From assembly GCA_016871175.1 (NCBI GenBank), contig VFZL01000022.1, forward strand, positions 1-64,000: a stretch of 64,000 nt of DNA, given 5' to 3'. Source of the DNA: Acidimicrobiia bacterium (lineage in GTDB: Bacteria; Acidobacteriota; Vicinamibacteria; Vicinamibacterales; CAVVIG01). Made by a program: the position numbers and the translations under genes. The notes under the pieces are model-generated. The model made no database searches. It was not told the DNA's origin and saw nothing but the letters and a program-made list of their open reading frames with translations. Positions 42,030-50,092 of the stretch are shown piece after piece (position 1 is the first letter of the stretch; every line of letters starts with the position of its first letter).

Positions 42030-44510
42030 GTGACGACCAATAGGTCCGCCGTGCTGCTCGCGGTGATGGTGCTCGCGCTCCATCTGCCGTACACGCCCGC
42101 GTCTCTCGAAGACCTCGATTCACTCAACTTCGCGCTCGGCGTGCGCCACTTCGACGTGGCGCAGCACCAACCCCACCCGCCCGGGTATCCCGTCTACGTC
42201 GCCGTGGCGAAGGCCGTGCAGGCCGTCGTGCCGGACGTCACAGACGCTCTGTCCCTCGTGAGCGTGGCTGGCGCTGCTCTGGCCGTTTTCGCCATCCTGG
42301 CCCTGTTCCGGGTGTGGCCGTCCGCGCAGCGTGACATCTGGGTGTCCGTCGTCGGGACGACGCTCGCCATCACCTCGCCCCTCTTCTGGATGACGGCGGT
42401 TCGCCCGCTCAGCGACATGCTGGGACTGGCGATCGCGGTCGCAAGCCAGGCGCTGACGCTCCGAGCGGTGAGGCCGAACACATTCGTCCTCGCGGCGTTC
42501 GTCGCCGGTGTGGCCGCTGGTGTCCGGTCGCAAGTCGTGTGGCTGACGGTACCGCTCCTGGCGATGGCGATCTGGATGCGAGGCGGCGAGGGAGCCGGCC
42601 GCCCTCGTACCGCGGCCACGGCTCTTGTTGCGTACGTCACGGGCGTATTCTTGTGGGCCGTGCCGCTCGTGGTGCTGTCTGGCGGTCCGAGCGCCTACGT
42701 GCGCGCACTGGCGGACCAGGGTGGTGAGGATTTCGCGGGTGTCGCGATGCTGGCGACACAGCCGTCCCCTCGTCTGCTGCTGTCGGCGCTCTACGCAACC
42801 TGGATCGCGCCGTGGAACTACTGGCCGCTCGCGCTCGTCGTGCTGAGCGCGGCCGTCGCCGGGTGCCTGCGCTACTGGCGCCTCGCACCGGTGACGCTTG
42901 GCTGGTTGGCGGTGGCGTACGGTCCGTACACCGCGTTTCATCTCCTGCTTCAGGAGACGGCCACTACGCGCTACGCGCTGCCGCTCGTGGTGCCCATCGC
43001 GTATCTCGCGGCATGCGGTCTGGCGGTCTTGCCACGACCAGGTGCCGCAATCGCCGCCGGTGCGATCGCGGCCATTGGCGTGGTGATGACCCAGCCTGCG
43101 CTGCGTGCCTACGCGCTGAACCCCGCGCCAGCCTTCCAGGCGGTCGAGCTCATGGCCAGTGCCGCGGCGGAGTCGGACCGACCGGTGCTGGCGATGCACC
43201 GCCGGCAGGAGCTCGAGATGCGCCGCCCGCTTCTGTGGAATCGCGACCGCTTACCACAGTGGGCCGCCCGCCTGCCCTCTCCCCCCAAGCTCGAGTGGTT
43301 GGAGCTCGTGAAGTACTGGAACGGTGGAGGGCGTGCCCCGATCTGGTTCCTCGCGGATCCTCCTCGCAGTGACCTGCGGCTCGTCGACAGTCATGCACTG
43401 GAAAAGGTGCGTGAGTACCGCTGGCCGTTCGACGCGACCAATCTCCTCGGCGGCGTGCGACCGAACGTCATGGACCTCTACCGAGTGTCGCCCCCCGCGT
43501 GGTACGCGGGCGAGGGCTGGGCCCTGACCCCTGAAACCGCCGGCGTGGCCGGCGAGAGGGCGCGCGGGCCCGGCCTCGCGCCCATTCAAGCGTGGGTCCG
43601 GCGCCAATCCACTCCGGCCATTTTGATGTTCGGCGGCCGAAAGCTCTCAGGTGCCGAGCCGACTGACGTCACCGTGGCGATCGAAGGCCGCACGATCTGG
43701 ACCGGTCCAGTCGCGCCGGGGTTCTTCCTCCACTTCGTCCGTCTGGAGCCGGCGGCACTCGCCGGATCCGGAGACTACGCCGAGCTGACCGTGAAGAGCG
43801 GAACCAACGAGGTGGCGATCGAACAGTTCGACGTACAGACCACCGAGCGCCCGGTGTACGGATTCGGCGAAGGCTGGCATGAGCTCGAGTACAACCCTCG
43901 GACGGGTCGGATGTGGCGCTGGACGAGCGAACAGGCGGTGCTCCGCGTGATGGCGCCCCGCCGCGCGCTCGCCCTGCGCCTCATCGGGGCGTTCGAAACG
44001 TCGGCTGCGACCGCTCACCTGGTCGTGCGTGCAGGAAGACGGGTGCTCTCGGAGCAGGACGTGCCCAGGGAGTTCACGCTGGACGTGGCGATTCCGTCGG
44101 ATGTCGTGGCCACCGACGCCGAAACCTTGATCACGCTGGAAACGGACCAGTGGTCCGTGCCCGCCGAAACCAACTGGTGGCCCACCCAGGATCGTCGTCA
44201 CCTGGGACTCCGCGTGTTCGAGCTGACGCTGACCGATTCACGCGCGGTGACGCGCATGGGCGGCGGGGTGGGCACGCTCGCACGCACAACCCGAGCGACC
44301 GAGGATGGACAGAGGCACTGGTCGGCCGTCGGGAGCCGACAGCTCTTCGCGTCGGCGGTCGACGTACGACGCTCAGCTCAACCTGACTGCGGAGCGTGGA
44401 TACCCCGCAGTCAGACCGGTCAGCGCCTCACGCTAGCATTTGCAGGACCCGCCGGACTTGCTGGACTTGCTCGACTTGCCGGACTTGCTCGATTTGCCAG
44501 AACCCCTTGA
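42030..44510 (+). CDS. large membrane protein, glycosyltransferase-like (PMT/DUF2723-type)
   Basis: An 826-aa protein. The first ~370 residues hold about ten membrane helices, with a periplasmic loop DLDSLNFALGVRHFD ... HPPGYP near residue 35-50 that resembles the acidic loop of PMT/ArnT-type glycosyltransferases using lipid-linked sugars. The C-terminal half is soluble and beta-rich (for example EGWHELEYNPRTGRMWRW). The start is the GTG at 42030, seven bases after larE. The last ~25 residues are low-complexity (GLAGLARLAGLARFA) and lie antisense to the lanthipeptide-like gene, so the true protein may once have ended earlier. The donor and acceptor are unknown. Confidence 0.75.
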   Translation: MTTNRSAVLLAVMVLALHLPYTPASLEDLDSLNFALGVRHFDVAQHQPHPPGYPVYVAVAKAVQAVVPDVTDALSLVSVAGAALAVFAILALFRVWPSAQRDIWVSVVGTTLAITSPLFWMTAVRPLSDMLGLAIAVASQALTLRAVRPNTFVLAAFVAGVAAGVRSQVVWLTVPLLAMAIWMRGGEGAGRPRTAATALVAYVTGVFLWAVPLVVLSGGPSAYVRALADQGGEDFAGVAMLATQPSPRLLLSALYATWIAPWNYWPLALVVLSAAVAGCLRYWRLAPVTLGWLAVAYGPYTAFHLLLQETATTRYALPLVVPIAYLAACGLAVLPRPGAAIAAGAIAAIGVVMTQPALRAYALNPAPAFQAVELMASAAAESDRPVLAMHRRQELEMRRPLLWNRDRLPQWAARLPSPPKLEWLELVKYWNGGGRAPIWFLADPPRSDLRLVDSHALEKVREYRWPFDATNLLGGVRPNVMDLYRVSPPAWYAGEGWALTPETAGVAGERARGPGLAPIQAWVRRQSTPAILMFGGRKLSGAEPTDVTVAIEGRTIWTGPVAPGFFLHFVRLEPAALAGSGDYAELTVKSGTNEVAIEQFDVQTTERPVYGFGEGWHELEYNPRTGRMWRWTSEQAVLRVMAPRRALALRLIGAFETSAATAHLVVRAGRRVLSEQDVPREFTLDVAIPSDVVATDAETLITLETDQWSVPAETNWWPTQDRRHLGLRVFELTLTDSRAVTRMGGGVGTLARTTRATEDGQRHWSAVGSRQLFASAVDVRRSAQPDCGAWIPRSQTGQRLTLAFAGPAGLAGLARLAGLARFARTP

Positions 44511-44672
44511 GTCGCTGCCGCAGCCCTTGGAAGACCCGCCCCCTGCCACGACGTCAAGATCAGTGCCGGTCAGCTCGATCAACCCAGCAGGATTTTCGAG
44601 GGCGGGTTGCTCGGTCGCGCTCAGAGTGGACCGAAAGATCGGGGCTTTCCATGCACGGACGATGCTCTTCAT
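44433..44672 (-). CDS. lanthipeptide-like RiPP precursor (mersacidin/lichenicidin-type leader)
   Basis: A 79-aa small protein. Residues 1-45 resemble the leader of mersacidin/lichenicidin-family type 2 lantibiotic precursors: IVRAWKAPIFRSTLS, then ENPAGLIELTGTDLD, ending in the double-glycine-type VVAGGG cleavage site. The 33-residue core is almost only Ser, Lys and Gly with three cysteines (C51, C77, C79), so many serines could be dehydrated and cross-linked. An AGG-rich ribosome site precedes the ATG at 44672. No LanM synthetase or transporter is in the window. A methyltransferase lies upstream on the same strand. The core is encoded by 9-bp repeats and overlaps the end of the convergent gene. 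Confidence 0.7.
   Translation of the reverse strand: MKSIVRAWKAPIFRSTLSATEQPALENPAGLIELTGTDLDVVAGGGSSKGCGSDSRGSGKSSKSGKSSKSSKSGGSCKC
44452..44496. repeat. five 9-bp tandem repeats in the RiPP core
   Basis: Five units of the form CYSGAYTTG (CCGGACTTG, CTGGACTTG, CTCGACTTG, CCGGACTTG, CTCGATTTG) follow head to tail. On the minus strand they encode the SKS/GKS core repeats. On the plus strand they encode the Leu/Ala/Gly-rich tail of the membrane protein. Confidence 0.85.
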
Positions 44673-45075
44673 GACGACCTGCCTCTTCCTCGCCGTCGGG
44701 CGAGGGTCGGGGCTCGACTTCATGCCGAGCGCCGCTTGCCCGACAGCAAGGCGGGTTCCTGGTCCAACCGTTCCTGGACGTGCGTTTCGCGCGTGAAACT
44801 TCAGCGGGCAGTGGACACAGGACGTTGTGGGGCTTGGACAGCACCTCGGGTACTCCGCGACCGTCTGAGGTCCAGGTGGACGGCGTCCTCTCAGAACAGT
44901 GTGTCAGCTCGCACGCCGAGTCCCCAAGCTTCGAGAACCTCGAATAAGACCACAAGAAGAAGAATTAAGTCACCAAGCAACAAGAACTATCTGATACGCT
45001 AACTCAGCGAGTGACGCGTTGATGGGTTTCCATAAGGCACTGACTTGCTGCGACTTATTGGATCTATTTCGCCGG
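44673..45075. other. intergenic region, probable leader of the RiPP gene
   Basis: The stretch is 403 bases. The part nearest 44673 holds the ribosome site (AGG repeats) of the RiPP precursor. Around 44935-45010 the sequence is strikingly AT-rich for this window (AAGAAGAAGAATTAAG), as expected for a promoter or a horizontal-transfer boundary. No further gene is recognised. Confidence 0.4.
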
Positions 45076-45834
45076 TCAGCGGTTCGGCTTGCGCGCGAGG
45101 CACAGCAACGAGCCCCCCGCCGGGCTGTTGAACCACCGGAGCCACCAGCTTTCGAGGTAAAGGATGCCGCTCAGGAGGAGGTTCACGGGTGCGGCCGGTA
45201 CGCTGATGTCCGTCTCGGCCTGAGCCTCCTCCGGCAGCCCTCGCCAGCGCTGGTAGGTTCTGATCACCAACATGGGCACGAACAGCGAGGCGTTCGTATA
45301 GGTGATGCGTTCGATCGTGAAGCCCGCCTGCGTCAGCAGGCGCGTCAGCGACGCTCGGCTGTACCGCCGAATCTCGCGCGCGAGCACGGAGTGATCACCC
45401 TTTAAACAGTCCATGGCGGCGACATTGATCAGGATGCACCCGCCGGGTTTGATGACACGGAACATCTCTCGGACCGCCGCCTTCTCAACGGGGTCGGGCA
45501 GGCCGTAGAGGACGTCGAACGACGTCACTACGTCGAAGGCGTTGCTGTAGAGCGGAGCATCGGAGACGCTGGCTTGAACTAGCCGACGCCGGCCGGCCTG
45601 GCGTCCGATCTGGAGGCCGACGAACGTGACGTCAAAGCCATAGGAGCGGCCGAAACGGTCGAGCAGGTCCAGATTAACGCCCGTTCCGCACCCAAAGTCT
45701 ACGAGACGAACGTCCGATAAGCCCTGCGTCGCCCGCTGCAACCACGGGGAGACGAACCGGCGCAAGCCTTGGAACCAGAAATGACGCTGCTCCGCCCGCG
45801 CCGTGGCGGGCAAGAGTTGGTCCATTTCATGCAT
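45076..45834 (-). CDS. class I SAM-dependent methyltransferase
   Basis: A 252-aa methyltransferase. The SAM-binding motif I is VDFGCGTGVNLDLL (about residues 44-57), followed by an acidic residue in SYGFDVTF. FDVVTSFDVLYGLPD (motif II region) and IKPGGCILIN are standard Methyltransf_11 blocks. A C-terminal hydrophobic segment (about 215-235) may contact membrane. The substrate is unknown. It lies 400 bp upstream of the RiPP precursor on the same strand, so it could modify that peptide, but family members with other roles are common. Confidence 0.85.
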   Translation of the reverse strand: MHEMDQLLPATARAEQRHFWFQGLRRFVSPWLQRATQGLSDVRLVDFGCGTGVNLDLLDRFGRSYGFDVTFVGLQIGRQAGRRRLVQASVSDAPLYSNAFDVVTSFDVLYGLPDPVEKAAVREMFRVIKPGGCILINVAAMDCLKGDHSVLAREIRRYSRASLTRLLTQAGFTIERITYTNASLFVPMLVIRTYQRWRGLPEEAQAETDISVPAAPVNLLLSGILYLESWWLRWFNSPAGGSLLCLARKPNR

Positions 45835-45896
45835 TGTGCCTGTCCGATTTCGCGCGCTGGGTCCCCATTTTGTTCCTCATTGCCGTGCAACTGTGA

Positions 45897-45926
45897 TTGA
45901 CACCGCAGCAATCTGGTCTGTAAGCT
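45897..45926 (+). promoter_or_regulatory. promoter of the pal gene
   Basis: A consensus TTGACA (45897-45902) is followed after 18 bp by a weak -10, TAAGCT (45921-45926). The pal ATG is 30 bp further, with GAGGAG nine bases before it. Confidence 0.5.
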
Positions 45927-45956
45927 GACGGGCACTCAATCTGAGGAGTGTGATCG

Positions 45957-46544
45957 ATGATTCGCCTACGCCGGTATCTTCCAGTCCTCGCGTTGCTTGT
46001 GACGCTCGGCATCATCGCGGCGGCCTGCGGCAAGAAGCCGGTTCCGCCACAAGCGCCCCCGCCGCCTCCACCACCGCCGCCTGTGGTGCAGGTGCCGCCA
46101 CCGCCGCCGCCCCCCCCACCACCGCCGCCCCCGCCACCCCCGCCACCGGCGCCGCTGACCGAAGATCAGATCTTCGCACGGAAGTCACTGGCGGAGCTGA
46201 ACGCGGAGCGTCCGCTTGGCGACGTGTTCTTCGACTACGACCAGTCGACCATTCGCGACGATGCGCGCGGTCCGCTGGAGCGAAACGCCGATTGGATGAA
46301 ACGCTGGACCAGCACGCAGGTCACTATTGAAGGACACGGCGACTCGCGCGGTACTCCGGAGTATAACCTAGCGCTCGGCACGCGTCGTGCCGACGCCGTG
46401 AAGACGTATCTCGTGAATCTCGGCGTGCCCGCCAGCCGCCTCACAGTTGTGAGCAAGGGCGAGGAGGAGCCGCAGTGCCGGGATGAGAGCGAGTCCTGCT
46501 GGCAGCAAAATCGTCGCGGGCACTTCATCATCACAGCGAAGTAG
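45957..46544 (+). CDS. pal: peptidoglycan-associated lipoprotein (OmpA/Pal-like)
   Basis: A 195-aa outer-membrane lipoprotein. The signal ends at lipobox AAAC24. It is followed by an exceptional proline tract (about residues 28-65, nearly pure Pro with a few Val) and an OmpA-like peptidoglycan-binding domain (about 85-195: FFDYDQSTIRDDA, VTIEGHGDSRGTPEYNLALG, ADAVKTYLVNLGV). Pal anchors the outer membrane to the wall in the Tol-Pal system. No tolA or tolB is adjacent. The proline spacer is much longer than in enterobacterial Pal and may span the periplasm. Confidence 0.9.
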   Translation: MIRLRRYLPVLALLVTLGIIAAACGKKPVPPQAPPPPPPPPPVVQVPPPPPPPPPPPPPPPPPPAPLTEDQIFARKSLAELNAERPLGDVFFDYDQSTIRDDARGPLERNADWMKRWTSTQVTIEGHGDSRGTPEYNLALGTRRADAVKTYLVNLGVPASRLTVVSKGEEEPQCRDESESCWQQNRRGHFIITAK

Positions 46545-46555
46545 CTGCTCTCAAG

Positions 46556-46618
46556 GCGGGTAGGCGGGTAGGTATCAGGTGGGTCTGCTGCCAGACCCTC
46601 CTACCTGCCCACCCGCTT
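46556..46618. repeat. CCTACC/GGTAGG inverted repeat after pal
   Basis: GGGTCTG-CTGC-CAGACCC (46581-46598) is a perfect hairpin with flanking GGTAGG (46567-46572) and CCTACC (46600-46605) arms and further GGCGGG/CCCGC units. The arms resemble the tracts at 9411-9485 and 10405-10540. It may end the pal transcript, though no T-tract follows. The remaining bases to 46879 hold nothing recognised. Confidence 0.65.
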
Positions 46619-46879
46619 ACTTCTCCCGCTCGAGAGTGATGAACCCACCGACAGTCAGCGTGAGCTCGCGGATTCCCGCTGGTCGTGCTCAGAGGATCGC
46701 CAGCGCGGCATCTGCTGACCAACCTGCATCGCTCGATCTCTAGCGACGGAGTCTCGGGCCGTCCGTGTGCGATGACATCGACCACCGAACATCGAGCGGC
46801 CGCTGACCACTGCCAGGAGACCAACGACCAGACTTTGTGTTATGACTAGAGGGCCAGCCGCCTGCGGAGGTATTCCGCA

Positions 46880-47566
46880 ATGCGTCGATCCCTCGTTCGC
46901 CTCGCCTTCTGCCTCGTCGTGCTCATCGGCATGTGGGGCACGTCGACATCCGCGTCCGCGCAGCCACACAGCGGGACGATGTTCTTCACCGTGGGTGCGC
47001 TCGCCAACAACGAGCGGACGTCGCACGCATCGAGCTTCGGCGGCGATCCCTCCGATCTCAACGGGACCGTGCCGGGCGGGGCCTTGGGGCTCGGCGTGTA
47101 TTTGACACCCGCGTTGTCCGCGCGCGTTGAGTGGTCGATGACCAGCTGGCTCGAGTACGAGACGGAGCTGTACGTCTATCCGCTGGCGATAGGTTCCGGT
47201 TCCATCGGCTTGCGGATTTTCGCACCGCGGTTCCAGGGCAAGCGGATGTCGAAGACGGGGCTCGCCCTTCTGGGTTATCGCGTCGGCCCCGAGCGAGCGG
47301 CCGTGGAGCTACTCGGAGGGATCGGGTGGGTGGCCCAGTCTACGCGATCCTTTTACGACTCTTGGATCGCCATTCCCGCGAGCGCTGTGATGGGCCTGGT
47401 GTATCCATACGGCGAATCGAGCTTGTATGACGCGGTGGGTGTCATGGGCGTCGACGCCACGGCGGCGCTCACCGATCACGCCGCGGTCGTACCGCAGTTC
47501 CGCACGTATGTCTCGAACGGGATCTTGAGCATGCGCCCGGGTCTCAGCTTCCGCTGGACGTTTTGA
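46880..47566 (+). CDS. outer-membrane beta-barrel protein
   Basis: A 228-aa exported protein. It has a signal peptide (residues 1-27, ending ASAQP), then alternating amphipathic beta-strands with aromatic girdles (ALGLGVYLTPALSARVEW, AVELLGGIGWVAQS), ending in a terminal Phe (LSFRWTF). A C-terminal aromatic is the usual BAM recognition signal for barrel insertion. GGAGG precedes the ATG by eight bases. The family is not named. Roughly eight strands would suit a small OmpA/OmpW-like barrel. Confidence 0.75.
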   Translation: MRRSLVRLAFCLVVLIGMWGTSTSASAQPHSGTMFFTVGALANNERTSHASSFGGDPSDLNGTVPGGALGLGVYLTPALSARVEWSMTSWLEYETELYVYPLAIGSGSIGLRIFAPRFQGKRMSKTGLALLGYRVGPERAAVELLGGIGWVAQSTRSFYDSWIAIPASAVMGLVYPYGESSLYDAVGVMGVDATAALTDHAAVVPQFRTYVSNGILSMRPGLSFRWTF

Positions 47567-47735
47567 TCAGGGCTCGGCTCCGAACTCCGGCTCGGTCGCT
47601 GCGGGGGGGCCCCACGCCCCGCTCCGCTTCCTTGCGGCGCGCGCGGCGAGACCCCAGAAGCCTTCGCGCTCTCGTAAGGCCGCACCAAAGCAGCGAGCCA
47701 GGCGCTGAGCGCCGAACGAACCCAGGATCCCTCGG

Positions 47736-48191
47736 TCACGACTCGGGCAGTGTAGGCACGGCGACGAGGATCGCCACCGTACCGACCACTCCTGCCGCAA
47801 GAGTGGCCGCAGTCGCCAAGCGGGACGCGGATAGCAAGAGAGCGCTCGACACGAGGACGGCCGTCCACATCGCGGCCAGTGCTCTTCGCTTCGCGGTTGC
47901 CGACATCCCGCCCTGGTGCTCGAAGCGTCTGACGGTCGGCCCGAACCAGCGGTGGTTGGCCAGCCACGCGGCGAAGCGGGGGGAGCTGCGCGCGAAGCAA
48001 TAGGCGGCAACGAGCACGAACACCGTGGTGGGCATGCCCGGCACGAACACGCCGATGAAGGCGCACGCGACCGCACCCCACCCCACGCACACGAGCACGA
48101 AACGCGCTGCCAGGGCGCGCTCGCCGACCGGACGCACGATCTCGGGGTCCACGCGGGGCATGGCTTCTGTGAATCGGCGCTGCACTCTCAC
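47736..48191 (-). CDS. YbaN/DUF454 inner-membrane protein
   Basis: A 151-aa protein of the DUF454 family with three to four membrane helices. It has the family motif PGMPTTVFVLVAAYCFARSS (about residues 50-70) followed by WLANHRWFGPTVRRFEHQGG. The function of the family is unknown. The GTG at 48191 has GGAGG six bases upstream and is preferred over in-frame starts at 48221 and 48215. Divergent from the LiaF-like genes. Confidence 0.85.
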   Translation of the reverse strand: MRVQRRFTEAMPRVDPEIVRPVGERALAARFVLVCVGWGAVACAFIGVFVPGMPTTVFVLVAAYCFARSSPRFAAWLANHRWFGPTVRRFEHQGGMSATAKRRALAAMWTAVLVSSALLLSASRLATAATLAAGVVGTVAILVAVPTLPES

Positions 48192-48427
48192 ACAATACCT
48201 CCGCGCCGCAACCATTGCCACCGCCGCGGCGTTTGCGCATCTTGGCGACGGCGGCAGGGCCCCAACCGACGGACTCGGCGTACGACGTTGTTGGCCGGGG
48301 TCTCACCGCCATTCACCGATTCAGCGTCCGAGGGCTGCGAGATTGGGTTTTTAATACCCTCACGGTCGCCGCGGCCCATTCGTCGCGGCCCGGTGCCCAG
48401 GACCAGCGGGCTCCAGAGGACCAACCT

Positions 48428-49282
48428 ATGAGCTTCACGCCCACTCTCGTCATCGGCCTTGTGATGACCCTGCTAGGAGCCGTTCTACTCTTCGACCGGT
48501 TGGCGCTGGTCGACATCCGGACGGTTCTGCGGTTCTGGCCGCTGTTGCTCACCTTGTTCGGCCTGAGTGTCATCGTCCAGGCACTCAGAGAAGACGGTAC
48601 CAGCGAGGCTGGTGGTCGGAGTCGTCCCATCGTTTCGCCTGGGTTCGTGTTGATTCTGATCGTGATCTGGCTCGTAAGCACTCAAGCCACGGATCGGCGA
48701 TTTCTGCGATCGGGCGCGTCCGAGGATCCGGAGCTCTCGCTTCTTGCGGTCATGGGGAAGGACGAGCGCGCCAGCACGTCCACCGCTTTTCGCGGCGCGC
48801 AGATGACCACTGTCATGGGCCTAACGCGGCTCGATCTACGGCAGGCGACCCTCGCGAGCGGTGGCGAGGCCACGGTGGATGTCCTTGGTGTGATGGGGGC
48901 GGTCGAGGTGTTCGTCCCCGAGGGATGGACGGTCGACCTGCGAACGAGGGCGGTGATGGGCGGCACGCGGGACCGCCGAGGTCTCTCTCCGGACGAGGGC
49001 GACGATGACGATGACCGCGGGCCGCGTCGTGAGCGGCGTCGTGCCGCACGTGATCGCACCGATACTCGAGCGGCCCCGGCTGCATCCACGCCCGCGCCGC
49101 AGCCCGCCGGGACAGCCTCGACTCCGACCGCGCCATCCGAAACGCGGTCGCCCACTGGGGCGCTCAGTTCTGGCGACACTTCATCACCGGCGGCAACGGC
49201 GAGTGACGCATCAGCAGCCCCGCCGCCGCGCCTTGTCGTCAAGGGCCTCATCGTGGCTGGCGCGCTGAGTATCCGATCATGA
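48428..49282 (+). CDS. LiaF/LiaI-like membrane protein, first copy
   Basis: A 284-aa protein. An N-terminal LiaI-LiaF-type membrane pair (about 1-80, ALVDIRTVLRFWPLLLTLFG) is followed by a cell-wall-stress LiaF_C-like beta domain with repeated VMG turns (LAVMGKDERAS, TTVMGLTRLDLRQA, LGVMGAVEVFVPEGW). The C-terminus is a low-complexity Pro/Ala/Thr/Ser linker, then a short beta-like segment LVVKGLIVAGALSIRS. AGAGG precedes the ATG at 48428; the frame upstream to 48215 is not used. Its stop overlaps the next gene (ATGA). Role: probably sensing envelope stress for the LytS/LytTR pair downstream. Confidence 0.8.
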   Translation: MSFTPTLVIGLVMTLLGAVLLFDRLALVDIRTVLRFWPLLLTLFGLSVIVQALREDGTSEAGGRSRPIVSPGFVLILIVIWLVSTQATDRRFLRSGASEDPELSLLAVMGKDERASTSTAFRGAQMTTVMGLTRLDLRQATLASGGEATVDVLGVMGAVEVFVPEGWTVDLRTRAVMGGTRDRRGLSPDEGDDDDDRGPRRERRRAARDRTDTRAAPAASTPAPQPAGTASTPTAPSETRSPTGALSSGDTSSPAATASDASAAPPPRLVVKGLIVAGALSIRS

Positions 49283-50058
49283 CCCGCGCGACTTCATCAT
49301 CGGGCCCAGAGGTCACCTCCGACGGACGGCCCTGGGGACCGCGTGTGCGCGCACGAGCATTGCGGCCCAACGATGCGCTGTCGCACCTGGCCATGGGTAT
49401 CTTCCTCACGATGCTCGGCTTCGTGTTGAGTTTGGATCGGTTCGAGCTGGTCGACGCGTCTCGCGCCCTGCGCTGGTGGCCACTTGGCTTCCACGTCCTC
49501 GGCGTCACGATGCTCTTGCGGCGACCCGACTCGCGTGGGCGGTTCTGGGGGATCGCCTGGATTGCCGTGGGCACGTGGTTGCTGCTCGCGAGTCTGGACG
49601 TCCTGTACATCGATCTGGGCGATCTGCTAGGGCCCGGACTGTTGATCCTGATCGGTGTGAGGCTGATGACGAGAGGTCGTCGCGCTCCGTCGGTAGCCGA
49701 GGATGACGCGCTGAGCCGGCCCAGTCTGATTGCGTTGTTGGCCGAGGCGCGACGAAGCGTCACGCAGGAGTTCGAGGGTGCGTCCATGACCTCTGTGATG
49801 GGCGGTTGTCATCTCGACTTGCGGCAGGCGTCGATTCCGTCGGGTCGAGTACCCGTCGTCGACGTCTTCGCCGTGATGGGTGGACACGAGATCATCGTCC
49901 CGGCGACGTGGACTGTCGTGCTGGAGGCCCTGTCGATCCTCGCCGCGGCCGAGGACAAGCGCCTGCCGCTCGTGGGAACCCCACCGCCTGGGGGAAGCGG
50001 CGCGACAATTCTCGTTCGAGGCACGCTGATCTTCGGAGGCCTCACGGTAAAGAACTGA
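49279..50058 (+). CDS. LiaF/LiaI-like membrane protein, second copy
   Basis: A 259-aa paralogue of the preceding gene. Three to four N-terminal membrane helices (about 33-115) with LVDASRALRWWPLGFHVLG correspond to the first copy. The LiaF_C-like domain (about 155-259) repeats the SVMGGCHLDLRQASIPSGR and AVMGGHEIIVPATW pattern and ends in a beta-strand hairpin (GTLIFGGLTVKN). The ATG overlaps the previous stop. The pair likely arose by tandem duplication. Confidence 0.8.
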   Translation: MTRATSSSGPEVTSDGRPWGPRVRARALRPNDALSHLAMGIFLTMLGFVLSLDRFELVDASRALRWWPLGFHVLGVTMLLRRPDSRGRFWGIAWIAVGTWLLLASLDVLYIDLGDLLGPGLLILIGVRLMTRGRRAPSVAEDDALSRPSLIALLAEARRSVTQEFEGASMTSVMGGCHLDLRQASIPSGRVPVVDVFAVMGGHEIIVPATWTVVLEALSILAAAEDKRLPLVGTPPPGGSGATILVRGTLIFGGLTVKN

Positions 50059-50092
50059 TTGGTCATTGGTCACGACAGGCCCCGCGGCAACC

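Noticed and set aside
45076..45834. Methyltransferase gene as a lanthipeptide synthetase
   Set aside because: It is a plain class I methyltransferase of 252 aa; LanM enzymes are about 1000 aa with a zinc cyclase domain.
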